From the NCBI RefSeq assembly GCF_040717455.1, contig NZ_JBFEFH010000016.1:62001-126000 (forward strand): a stretch of 64,000 nt of DNA, written 5' to 3'. This stretch comes from Tautonia sp040717455. GTDB taxonomy: Bacteria; Planctomycetota; Planctomycetia; Isosphaerales; Isosphaeraceae. The position numbers and the translations under genes are program-made. Positions 1 through 6,657 of the stretch are shown in pieces (position 1 is the first letter of the stretch; every line of letters begins with the position of its first letter). The notes beneath the pieces are model-generated. The model searched no databases, was not told where the DNA came from, and worked only from the letters and a program-made list of their open reading frames with translations.

Positions 1-942
1 GTTGGGCTGCACGTAGATCGTCTCTTCCTTGGCCTGGAGCGGCTTGACGATGTCGTTGAGGAAGCCGCTCCGGTCGTCCAGGAAGGGGCCGATCACGTCC
101 TCGCCGGCCGGGCACACCGCGACGCAATAGGCCGCCTTGTAGTTCGGCCCGTAGGCGAGCGATTGCCACATCGAGGCGCTTTCACCATCGCTGACTTTCG
201 CGCGATAGGCCTTGCCGCTGCCGCTCTCGGCCACGGTCTCGACCCACTCGGTGAAGCCCCCCATGAACTCGCGGTAGTTGTGCGCATAGCAGGCGGAGAA
301 GTCGAACGCGCCGTCCGGGGTGATCGCCCCGACCGGGCAGGCCGCGACGCAAAGCTTGCAGCTGACGCACGGGTTGTAGTCGATCGCCCGGCCCTGCTCG
401 GCAACGTCGGCATCGATGAGCACGGCCCCGAGCAGGATGAAGCTGCCGAAACGCGGGTGGATGACGTTCCGGTGCAAGCCCATCTGACCGAGCCCGGCCG
501 CGACGGCCAGGGGCTTGAGCGACAGCGACCACGTCTTCTCGGGGAAGCGGTCCATCTCCATCGGGAAGGCCATGGGCGGGTTGAGCGCCCGGACGCCCAG
601 CCCGGCCAGCTCGCGGACGATCCGGCGCGAGGCGTCGTTCACCCCGTCTCCGGTGGCGTGGAACTCGTGATTGGCCATGTTGCGGGCGGGGCTCCGGACG
701 GGCTCCGGGGTCATCCGGCAGACGAGCGCGATCACCGTCCTCGTCGCCGGATAGACCCGCAGCACGTCCGATCGCTCGGCGTCAAGCTCGGGCCGATCGA
801 TCGAGACGAACCCCACATCGTCCGCCCCGGCCGCCAGGCAGAGCCGCCGCAGTTCCGCCGCATCCAGCCGCTCCGGGCCGCTCGATCTCCGGGGCATGCG
901 ACCGATCGCCACCACCGTCGGATGCTGTTCCAGTCGGGTCAT
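1..942 (-). CDS. 4Fe-4S ferredoxin-type protein, COG1600-like (3' end cut by window)
   Basis: The first 314 codons are visible and the C-terminus lies beyond position 1. The ATG at 942 is followed by an open frame. A ferredoxin-like motif NPCVSCKLCVAACP places cysteines at residues 192, 195, 198 and 202. C218 and a second YCVAVCP motif (C273, C277) could complete two [4Fe-4S] clusters. This double-cluster layout resembles the epoxyqueuosine reductase group, but neither the N-terminal region nor the second motif is clearly QueG-like, so I call it only an iron-sulfur oxidoreductase-like protein, probably cytoplasmic since no signal peptide is seen. It is divergent from the HxlR regulator gene at 1216, and a strong inverted repeat lies 22 bases upstream of its start. 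This suggests redox-responsive control by that regulator (inference). Confidence 0.8.
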   Translation of the reverse strand, partial: MTRLEQHPTVVAIGRMPRRSSGPERLDAAELRRLCLAAGADDVGFVSIDRPELDAERSDVLRVYPATRTVIALVCRMTPEPVRSPARNMANHEFHATGDGVNDASRRIVRELAGLGVRALNPPMAFPMEMDRFPEKTWSLSLKPLAVAAGLGQMGLHRNVIHPRFGSFILLGAVLIDADVAEQGRAIDYNPCVSCKLCVAACPVGAITPDGAFDFSACYAHNYREFMGGFTEWVETVAESGSGKAYRAKVSDGESASMWQSLAYGPNYKAAYCVAVCPAGEDVIGPFLDDRSGFLNDIVKPLQAKEETIYVQPN

Positions 943-963
943 CAGCTCACCACCTCCCCTTTT

Positions 964-1002
964 ACTTGCAAAACGCAAGCTTACTGCTTGCAATTTACAA
1001 GT
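964..1002. promoter_or_regulatory. Probable HxlR operator (inverted repeat)
   Basis: The left arm ACTTGCAAAACGCAAGC (964-980) and the reverse complement of the right arm (986-1002) match at 14 of 17 positions around a TTACT spacer. It is AT-rich in a GC-rich background. It lies just upstream of the iron-sulfur protein gene and in the divergent region shared with the HxlR gene, where such regulators normally bind. Confidence 0.65.
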
Positions 1003-1075
1003 TCCTCCCGGATACTGTCAAGGGCGCAAGGGAAAGGGGCAGGACGATTGCCAAGTCGTGGAGGCGGCCTCGTTT

Positions 1076-1158
1076 GACTGGTGCACCGAACCCTCGAAGA
1101 CGGACCGCCGAGCGTTGAAGGCGGATCGGTTCCTCTTCGAGGGCTGAACGCACCTGAC
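1076..1158. repeat. Imperfect inverted repeat in hxlR-type gene leader
   Basis: Arms at 1076-1100 and 1134-1158 pair at 18 of 25 positions, with a perfect 10-base core CCCTCGAAGA/TCTTCGAGGG and an inner CCGCC/GGCGG stem. The ends carry GGTGC/GCACC, as in the inverted-repeat elements near 6.6 and 55.8 kb. It ends 57 bases before the regulator start and may be a leader hairpin or a relic of a dispersed palindromic element. Confidence 0.5.
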
Positions 1159-1215
1159 AGGAGAGGCGTTGCGATCGTCCCGCTGAGGAGCCTTCGGAAC
1201 GACGAGGAGAGGACG

Positions 1216-1569
1216 ATGACACGCCCGTCGAAGCGGCGATCGCCGTGTCCGGTGTCGTGCACGCTGGACCTGATCGGCGACAAGTGGACGATGCTGGTGA
1301 TCCGGGACTTGATGTGCGGCAAGTCGCAGTTCGTGGAGTTTTGCAGGTCGCCCGAAGGGATCGCGACCAATATCCTCGCCGATCGCCTGCAACGGTTGGT
1401 CGAGCACGGGCTCGTCGAGAAGGCGGCCTCCGACGAGGAATCGCGTCGGGACCGCTACCGGCTCACCGCGAAGGGGAAGTCGCTGCGCGCGGTGCTCGAC
1501 GCAATCGCCCACTGGGGCCTGGCCAACATCGAGGGGACCGAGGCTCGCCTGAAGCCCAAGGAGGGATGA
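1216..1569 (+). CDS. HxlR-family winged-helix transcriptional regulator
   Basis: A 117-residue protein with the HxlR signature CPVSCTLDLIGDKWTMLVIR near the N-terminus and the helix-turn-helix region SPEGIATNILADRLQRLVEHGLV. Length and architecture are typical of the family, whose members act as small homodimeric DNA-binding proteins and often sense quinones, aldehydes or disulfide stress through cysteines. Cys11 and Cys15 sit where redox-sensing cysteines are found in characterised members such as HypR, so thiol sensing is plausible but unproven. The ATG at 1216 is preceded by a purine-rich GAGGAGAGG. The target is probably the divergent iron-sulfur gene and the regulator itself, through the palindrome at 964-1002. 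Confidence 0.92.
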   Translation: MTRPSKRRSPCPVSCTLDLIGDKWTMLVIRDLMCGKSQFVEFCRSPEGIATNILADRLQRLVEHGLVEKAASDEESRRDRYRLTAKGKSLRAVLDAIAHWGLANIEGTEARLKPKEG

Positions 1570-1649
1570 GGCCATCGACAAGAAAAATCACGTAAGATCA
1601 TTTTTTCATACGTCTTGATTTTCCGGGCGTGGCGCTTCGGGGGGCGGGA

Positions 1650-2852
1650 TCAAGGGGTGATCGGTGGAGGTCTGCGGGCGAGGACGGCACGCGAAGGGGC
1701 ATCGCGGCCGCCGCCGACGAGGAGGAGGGTAGCGGATTCGGCCCCCTTGGGGCGGAGCTGGGAGCGGAGGGTTTCGGGGCGGATCTCCAGGCCGCGGACC
1801 TTGATTTCGAGGGTGCCGACGTTGCGTTCGAGCAGGGCGCGGCGGAGGACCTTCACGTCGATCGGGAACTCGTCGAGGACCTCGAAGGCGGCGAGGAAGG
1901 GGGAGTCGACGCGATCGGGGCCGGTGAGGAAGTCGGTCGCGTCATTGATCCGGCCGAGGTCGTGGGCCTCGGCGAACGACTCGACGAGGCCGGAGCGCAG
2001 GAGGGCGGGATCGGGGTCGAAGGCCCAGGCGTCGAGCGAGCGGGCCGGGGCGAAGCCGCCGGGGGGGCCGTCGCGGTCGGTCCAGGTGCTCCCTTCGGGG
2101 AGCCGGGTGGCGCGGCGTCGGCAGGTGACGAGGTCGCCGAACCAGGCGGTCGCCTCGCGGGCCTCGCCGCCGAGGCTGATGAGCTCGACCTCGTAGCGAT
2201 CGCCATAGAAGTGGGCGTCGAAGTCGCTGGCCGGGCCGAGCTTGATCGCGCCGCCCCGGGCGCGTTCGGTCAGGTCGAGCAGGGCGTGGGGGCCGGGGTG
2301 GTAGTCGCTGAGCATCTGGGCGGCGCGTCGGGAGCCCTCGACGCGGCGGTCGGGGTCGACGTGGATCCGGGCACCGTCGGGGATCGGGAACCGCAGGGCG
2401 TCGGCGACGACGGTGGAGAGGCGGTCGCCGACCTCGTATACCCCCGCGTTCCAGAGCGCGCGGCGGGCCATCCCCTCGTCGCGATCGACGCCGACCACGC
2501 GATCGGCCGCGTTGGCCTGGGCGATGGCGTCGCCGCCGATCCCGCAGCAGAGATCGACGACGAGCGGAGTCCCTCGGAATCGCTCGGCCTTGTGGCGGGC
2601 GACGGGTTCGGCGGTGGATTGTTCGACCCCGACCGGGTCGAGCCACATGCGGTCGGCCCGATCGAACTTGGCTCGGCCCTTGCGGCGGGCCTCGGCCAGG
2701 CGGAGGGCGGCCGAGACGACCTCGGCCGGGGCCGCCTTGCGCCAGCGGGCGAGGGCCGAGGGGCCGGGGCGCGGGGTGGCCTCGACCTCGGCGAGCAGGG
2801 TGCGGCCGTCGTCGGTGGTGATGAGGAAGGCTTCGGCGTCGAGGGAGGTCAT
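1650..2852 (-). CDS. Class I SAM-dependent methyltransferase with THUMP-like C-terminal domain
   Basis: About 400 residues from the ATG at 2852; a TTG four codons upstream is possible. The Rossmann glycine-rich motif VVDLCCGIGGDAIA lies near residue 98, followed by the acidic loop GVDRDEG, as in class I methyltransferases. A HVDPDRR segment replaces the usual catalytic NPPY-type motif. The last 70 residues resemble the THUMP-like domain found in uncharacterised actinobacterial and planctomycete methyltransferases, which suggests RNA as substrate (inference). It is convergent with the HxlR gene and divergent from dusB, another tRNA-modification gene. The exact substrate cannot be read from the sequence. 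Confidence 0.82.
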   Translation of the reverse strand: MTSLDAEAFLITTDDGRTLLAEVEATPRPGPSALARWRKAAPAEVVSAALRLAEARRKGRAKFDRADRMWLDPVGVEQSTAEPVARHKAERFRGTPLVVDLCCGIGGDAIAQANAADRVVGVDRDEGMARRALWNAGVYEVGDRLSTVVADALRFPIPDGARIHVDPDRRVEGSRRAAQMLSDYHPGPHALLDLTERARGGAIKLGPASDFDAHFYGDRYEVELISLGGEAREATAWFGDLVTCRRRATRLPEGSTWTDRDGPPGGFAPARSLDAWAFDPDPALLRSGLVESFAEAHDLGRINDATDFLTGPDRVDSPFLAAFEVLDEFPIDVKVLRRALLERNVGTLEIKVRGLEIRPETLRSQLRPKGAESATLLLVGGGRDAPSRAVLARRPPPITP

Positions 2853-2903
2853 GCAACGATCCAAAGGGGGGAGGTTTTTGAGTCTTCAATCCGCGAACCG
2901 GCT

Positions 2904-2933
2904 CTGACAGATGGGGCTCGATTGGATTAGAAT
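2904..2933 (+). promoter_or_regulatory. Sigma-70-type promoter upstream of dusB
   Basis: CTGACA (2904-2909) and TAGAAT (2928-2933) are separated by 18 bases, each one mismatch from consensus, in an AT-enriched stretch between the divergent methyltransferase and dusB genes. Transcription would start near 2940, giving a leader of about 180 bases that includes the palindrome at 3027-3054. Confidence 0.5.
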
Positions 2934-3026
2934 AACGAATCTTGCGCCGATCTGACCTAGAGAGCGGTTTCCGATTGTGGGTTGCGGCTCACCTGCCGCC
3001 TGGCCCCCTCACCCGGCCTTCGGCCA

Positions 3027-3054
3027 CCCTCTCCCCCGCGAGCGGGGGAGAGGG
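3027..3054. repeat. Perfect 13-bp palindromic hairpin element
   Basis: CCCTCTCCCCCGC and its exact reverse complement flank a GA loop. Together with the preceding CCCTCACCCGGCCTTCGGCCA it resembles the short dispersed palindromic repeats seen between genes in many bacterial genomes. It lies in the predicted dusB leader. Confidence 0.6.
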
Positions 3055-3117
3055 ATGAGAGCCAGACCCACGAGCCCCGCGCTCGCCGCTCGATCTCGAT
3101 GGAGGAGGCCCGCCATC

Positions 3118-4245
3118 GTGTCCGCGATTGCCCCGACGACTCCCCCCCACCGCCGACCCGACTCGATGCCCCCACTGCCGGCTCCCCCTGCGCGGGCGAA
3201 GGAACCGCTGGCGATCGGGTCGGTGACGGTCCCGACCCGGTTCTTCCTCTCGCCGCTGGCCGGGTACACGGCGTTGGCGTATCGCCTGACGGTGCGCGAG
3301 CTGGGGGGGCTGGGCCTGGCGACGACCGATCTGGTGAATGCGCGGTCCTTGATCGAGAAGCGGGCCAAGGCGTTCGACCTGGCCTCGACCTGCGGGGAGG
3401 ACCAGCCGGCGTCGATCCAGATCTACGGCGCGACGGCGTGGGAGATGATCGAGGCGACGAGGATCGTGAGCGACCTCGGGCCGTCGATCATCGACATCAA
3501 CATGGGTTGTCCCGTGCGCAAGGTGGTGAAGTGCGGCGGCGGCTCGGCCTTGATGTGCGACAGCGAGGGGGCGAAGCGGCTCGTCGGCGCGGTGGTCGAG
3601 CACTCGCCGGTGCCGGTGACGGTGAAGATGCGGCTGGGGTGGGACCAGCAGAACCCGACCGCGCCGGAACTGGCGCGGTTGTTCGAGTCGATCGGCGTGG
3701 CGGCGGTGATCGTCCACGGCCGGACGAGGGCGCAGGGGTTCAGCGGCACGGTCGATCGCGAGGGGATTGCCCGGGTGGTCGAGGCGGTCGATCGCATGCC
3801 GATCGTCGGGAATGGTGATATCCGCACGCTGGTGGATGCCGAGGCGATGTTCCGCGAGACCGGGTGCGCGGCCATCTCGATCGGCCGGGGGTCGCTCTCG
3901 AATCCGTTCCTGTTCCGCCAGTTGCTGCACTGGGCCGAGCACGGCACCGCGGGGCCGGAGCCGGGATTCGAGGACCGCCTTGAGGTGATGGTCCGCCACT
4001 TCCACCGCCTCGTCGAGACGCGGGGCGGGCACCTGGCCTGCCTCCAATTCCGCAAGGTCTTGAAGTGGTACAGCTACGCGATCCGGCCGCCGAAGGAGCT
4101 GTACCTGCAACTGGTCAACCTGCCGAGCGTCGCCGTGTTCGACGCGGTCGTTGCCCAGATCCGGGCGGCTGGGCCGAGCACCCCCCTGCCCTCCCAGTTC
4201 GAGCCGCGCGTGCCGACGCCGAAGGGGCCGATCGACAAGTGGTGA
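3118..4245 (+). CDS. dusB: tRNA-dihydrouridine synthase, DusB type
   Basis: An FMN-dependent TIM-barrel enzyme that reduces uridine to dihydrouridine in the tRNA D-loop using NADPH. Diagnostic segments are the N-terminal FFLSPLAGYTALAYR, the active-site region INMGCPVRKVVKCGGGSALM containing the catalytic Cys, VIVHGRTRAQGFSG and the FMN-phosphate loop GNGDI followed by SIGRG. I chose the GTG at 3118 because GGAGGAGG ends nine bases before it; the in-frame ATG at 3166 would also leave an intact barrel. About 375 residues, slightly longer than usual because of a proline-rich N-terminus. It is a single gene with its own predicted promoter, followed by the sigma factor gene. Confidence 0.92.
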   Translation: MSAIAPTTPPHRRPDSMPPLPAPPARAKEPLAIGSVTVPTRFFLSPLAGYTALAYRLTVRELGGLGLATTDLVNARSLIEKRAKAFDLASTCGEDQPASIQIYGATAWEMIEATRIVSDLGPSIIDINMGCPVRKVVKCGGGSALMCDSEGAKRLVGAVVEHSPVPVTVKMRLGWDQQNPTAPELARLFESIGVAAVIVHGRTRAQGFSGTVDREGIARVVEAVDRMPIVGNGDIRTLVDAEAMFRETGCAAISIGRGSLSNPFLFRQLLHWAEHGTAGPEPGFEDRLEVMVRHFHRLVETRGGHLACLQFRKVLKWYSYAIRPPKELYLQLVNLPSVAVFDAVVAQIRAAGPSTPLPSQFEPRVPTPKGPIDKW

Positions 4246-4363
4246 GGGACCGGCTCCGCTCCTAACGCGCTCTCGGCGAAATTCCCGCGAAAAAACCGGA
4301 TTGATCGTGGCCCGATCCGGCATTACCTCGTGGACACTTCGAGCCCAGGGAGGATCGCGAGCC

Positions 4364-6106
4364 GTGCCCAGAGCGATGAACGAGGCGAGTCTCCGGCACC
4401 TCGGCACCCTGTTCGGGGGTGGTTCGGGGCTGGGGATGTCGGACGGGCAATTGCTGGAACGGTTCGTCACCCGGGAGGGGACGCGGGCGGAGCGGGCCTT
4501 CGAAATCCTGGTCGAGCGGCACGGGCCGATGGTGCAGCGGGTGGCGCGGTCGATCGCGAGGGATCGCGACCTGGCCGACGACGCGTTCCAGGCCGTGTTC
4601 GTCACCCTGGCGAGGCGGGCAAGGTCGCTCTGGGTCCGGGATTCGATCGGCCCGTGGCTGCACGCGGTGACGGTGCGGGTGGCGACCCGGATGCGGGACG
4701 ATCAGGCCCGGCGCCGTCGGATCGACGCGAAGGCCGCCGCCTTGATGCCCTCCTCCTTCGAGCCGGGCGTGCCCGATGACCTCGGGGCCGCCTTGCACGA
4801 GGAGATCGCCCGCTTGCCCGAGGCGCAGCGCCTGCCGATCGTGCTCTGCCTGGTCGAGGGCCTGACCCATGACCAGGCGGCTGACCGGCTCGGCTGGCCG
4901 GTGGGAACGATCCGGAGCCGATTGGCGAGGGGTCGGGAACGGCTCCGATCGCGGCTCGACCGGCGCGGGCTGGCCCCGTCGTCGGGGGTGCTGATCGGTC
5001 CTGGGTTGCTCATGCGATCCGGCTCGGAAGCGATTCGAGGGTCGTTGCTCCATGCGACGGTCCAGAACGCGGTGTCCGCAACGCAAGGCGGTATGATTGG
5101 CCTGGTCGGGACGGTCCCGGCCGGGGCGATCGCCGCGGCGGTGACACTGGTGAAGGAGTCGAGCATGATTCATCGCGTTCTGGTGGTCGGCTTGATGTCG
5201 GCGGGGGTCTTCGCGGCGGGGGCGTCGCTCCCGGCGCAGTCGAAGCCGGAACCGTCGCCTGCCACGGCGACGGGAAGGATCTCGGATGAGGGGAGGATGG
5301 TCACGAAAACCTATGCGGTGCCCGACCTCATTGCACTCAATAAGACAGTGCTTTCTTACTCCCAGGGCGGAGAAGGCCCACGTCGCCTGCAAGTTGCAGG
5401 TTCCGCCGACTTTCAACCGTTGATCGATCTCCTGACCGCAACGATTGCGCCCGGCACATGGACCAGGATGACCCTACCGGTTCAGAGCGTCACCCCCGAG
5501 GACACCCTCCCCGATGGCTTGATCATGCCGCTGTCCTCGAAGAACAGCATCGTCATCCGCCAGACGGAGGAGGTGCATGATGAGGTCCGCACGCGGCTCG
5601 AACAGATTCGCCGCCTCGTCACAGCCCTCAGGAGTCCACCTGAGGTGGTGGAGGAACGGATTGTCGGTCCCGAACTGACCGACGCCGAGATCGTGGAGGA
5701 ACGGATCGTTGGCCCCGAGCCGGCTGCCGAGAACCAAACCTCCGTCCGCGACAGGTACGAGGAATTCCGTTTGGGTGAATTCCGCTCTCTATCTCCTCCA
5801 TCGGACGAATCCCCGAAGGGACAGGGCGTGCATAGGAGATCGCACACGATCGAGGAAATCCAACCGTACTCGCAAGACACGGACGACGCATCATCCCGCA
5901 AGACCACGGTCGAGCCATCCAAGGCTTCGGAGACGATCTTGCTTGACCCGGATCGTCATCGTCAGGCAGCCACGGACACCAGGCCGACTCCGGATCAACG
6001 CATCGATTCCCTCGAACGGAAGCTCGACGCGATCCTCGACGAACTCCGGGCAATCCGGGGCGGAGAGGAACCCGAGGGAGTGCAAAGCGGGGACAACTCT
6101 GATTGA
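4364..6106 (+). CDS. ECF-type sigma factor with transmembrane segment and long C-terminal extension
   Basis: The N-terminal 205 residues are an ECF sigma factor: region 2 around DLADDAFQAVFVTLARRAR and region 4 with LPIVLCLVEGLTHDQAADRLGWP plus the SRLARGRERL helix. A hydrophobic stretch (about residues 245-287, including VLVVGLMSAGVFAAGASL) then precedes some 290 residues likely to be extracytoplasmic. This part contains a 15-residue tandem repeat with core VEERIVGPE (5648-5674 and 5693-5719) and a C-terminal coiled-coil-like segment IDSLERKLDAILDELRAIR. At 580 residues it is about three times a standard ECF factor. No separate anti-sigma gene is adjacent, so the tail may tether and regulate the sigma domain (inference). 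GTG 4364 follows AGGGAGGA by nine bases; ATG 4376 is the alternative. Confidence 0.88.
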   Translation: MPRAMNEASLRHLGTLFGGGSGLGMSDGQLLERFVTREGTRAERAFEILVERHGPMVQRVARSIARDRDLADDAFQAVFVTLARRARSLWVRDSIGPWLHAVTVRVATRMRDDQARRRRIDAKAAALMPSSFEPGVPDDLGAALHEEIARLPEAQRLPIVLCLVEGLTHDQAADRLGWPVGTIRSRLARGRERLRSRLDRRGLAPSSGVLIGPGLLMRSGSEAIRGSLLHATVQNAVSATQGGMIGLVGTVPAGAIAAAVTLVKESSMIHRVLVVGLMSAGVFAAGASLPAQSKPEPSPATATGRISDEGRMVTKTYAVPDLIALNKTVLSYSQGGEGPRRLQVAGSADFQPLIDLLTATIAPGTWTRMTLPVQSVTPEDTLPDGLIMPLSSKNSIVIRQTEEVHDEVRTRLEQIRRLVTALRSPPEVVEERIVGPELTDAEIVEERIVGPEPAAENQTSVRDRYEEFRLGEFRSLSPPSDESPKGQGVHRRSHTIEEIQPYSQDTDDASSRKTTVEPSKASETILLDPDRHRQAATDTRPTPDQRIDSLERKLDAILDELRAIRGGEEPEGVQSGDNSD

Positions 6107-6160
6107 ATGTCATGATCGTCGTGAGTCACGAATGCCCCGGAGTCGGACGGAGCAGACGGC

Positions 6161-6454
6161 ATGAACCGGCAAGCGGTCCTCGATCGGTTGACATCCGAGA
6201 TGGAGAACATCCGTCGCCGGTTCGGTGTCAAGGACCTCGCGCTCTTCGGCTCGATGGCGAGGAATGAGGCGACCGAGCAGAGCGACCTCGACCTGCTCGT
6301 CACCTTTGACGGTCGTCCCGACTTCGATCGGTTCATGGACCTGAAGTTCCACCTGGAAGACCTGTTCGGGAGGCCGATCGACCTGGTGACGCCGAACGCC
6401 CTGCGAAACGAGCTGCGCGGCCGGATCGAACATGAGGCGATCCATGTCCCGTGA
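6161..6454 (+). CDS. Minimal nucleotidyltransferase (MNT-domain, antitoxin-like)
   Basis: A 97-residue protein with the nucleotidyltransferase core LALFGSMARNEATEQSDLDLLV: the GS dipeptide plus the D-x-D metal-binding pair. Family members usually pair with a HEPN-domain protein in a toxin-antitoxin module in which MNT modifies (AMPylates) the HEPN RNase. The ATG at 6161 is preceded by GGAG. The next reading frame begins inside its last codons (6444) and starts exactly like a HEPN partner but stops early, so this antitoxin-type gene appears to be an orphan. Activity of the isolated protein is unknown. Confidence 0.85.
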   Translation: MNRQAVLDRLTSEMENIRRRFGVKDLALFGSMARNEATEQSDLDLLVTFDGRPDFDRFMDLKFHLEDLFGRPIDLVTPNALRNELRGRIEHEAIHVP

Positions 6455-6557
6455 TTGGAGAACTTTCCTGCTCACGATCGGTTCCTGGAGCAGGACGCGG
6501 GTGGCCCCGGTTGCTCGCCAACCGGGGTCGCGGAGCGACGAGAGGTTCCCGGAGTAG
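6444..6557 (+). pseudogene. Truncated HEPN-domain (DUF86-type) partner of the MNT gene
   Basis: The ATG at 6444 overlaps the end of the nucleotidyltransferase gene by 11 bases, the usual MNT-HEPN arrangement. The first residues MSRDWRTFLLTI match the typical start of HEPN/DUF86 proteins. Coding similarity is then lost as the frame enters the inverted-repeat element at 6499, and a TAG follows at codon 38. The rest of the domain, including the R-x4-6-H RNase motif, is absent before the next gene. This looks like deletion or insertion involving the palindromic element. Confidence 0.6.
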
Positions 6558-6642
6558 GACGCCTCATCCTCTTGCGGCTGCGCCGCCCCAGTTGGCGAGC
6601 AACCGGGGCCACCCACCGATCGAAGGTGCGTCACGACGCACC
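6499..6642. repeat. Intergenic inverted-repeat element, 24-bp perfect arms
   Basis: Arms 6499-6522 and 6591-6614 are exact reverse complements starting GGGTGGCCCCGGTTGC, with a 68-base interior. A second short hairpin, GGTGCGTC-AC-GACGCACC, follows at 6625-6642. There is no reading frame of interest inside. The terminal GGGTGGCCC is shared with the element at 61945, suggesting a dispersed non-autonomous family. A near-direct repeat of GGTTCCTGGAGCAGGACGC (6480) and GGTTCCCGGAGTAGGACGC (6544) also occurs. Confidence 0.75.
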
Positions 6643-6657
6643 CTACAAATCACTTCA

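Noticed and set aside
1..942. Annotation of the 4Fe-4S protein as QueG
   Set aside because: The cluster motifs are similar, but the second cysteine set and the N-terminal part do not clearly match epoxyqueuosine reductase and the C-terminus is outside the window.
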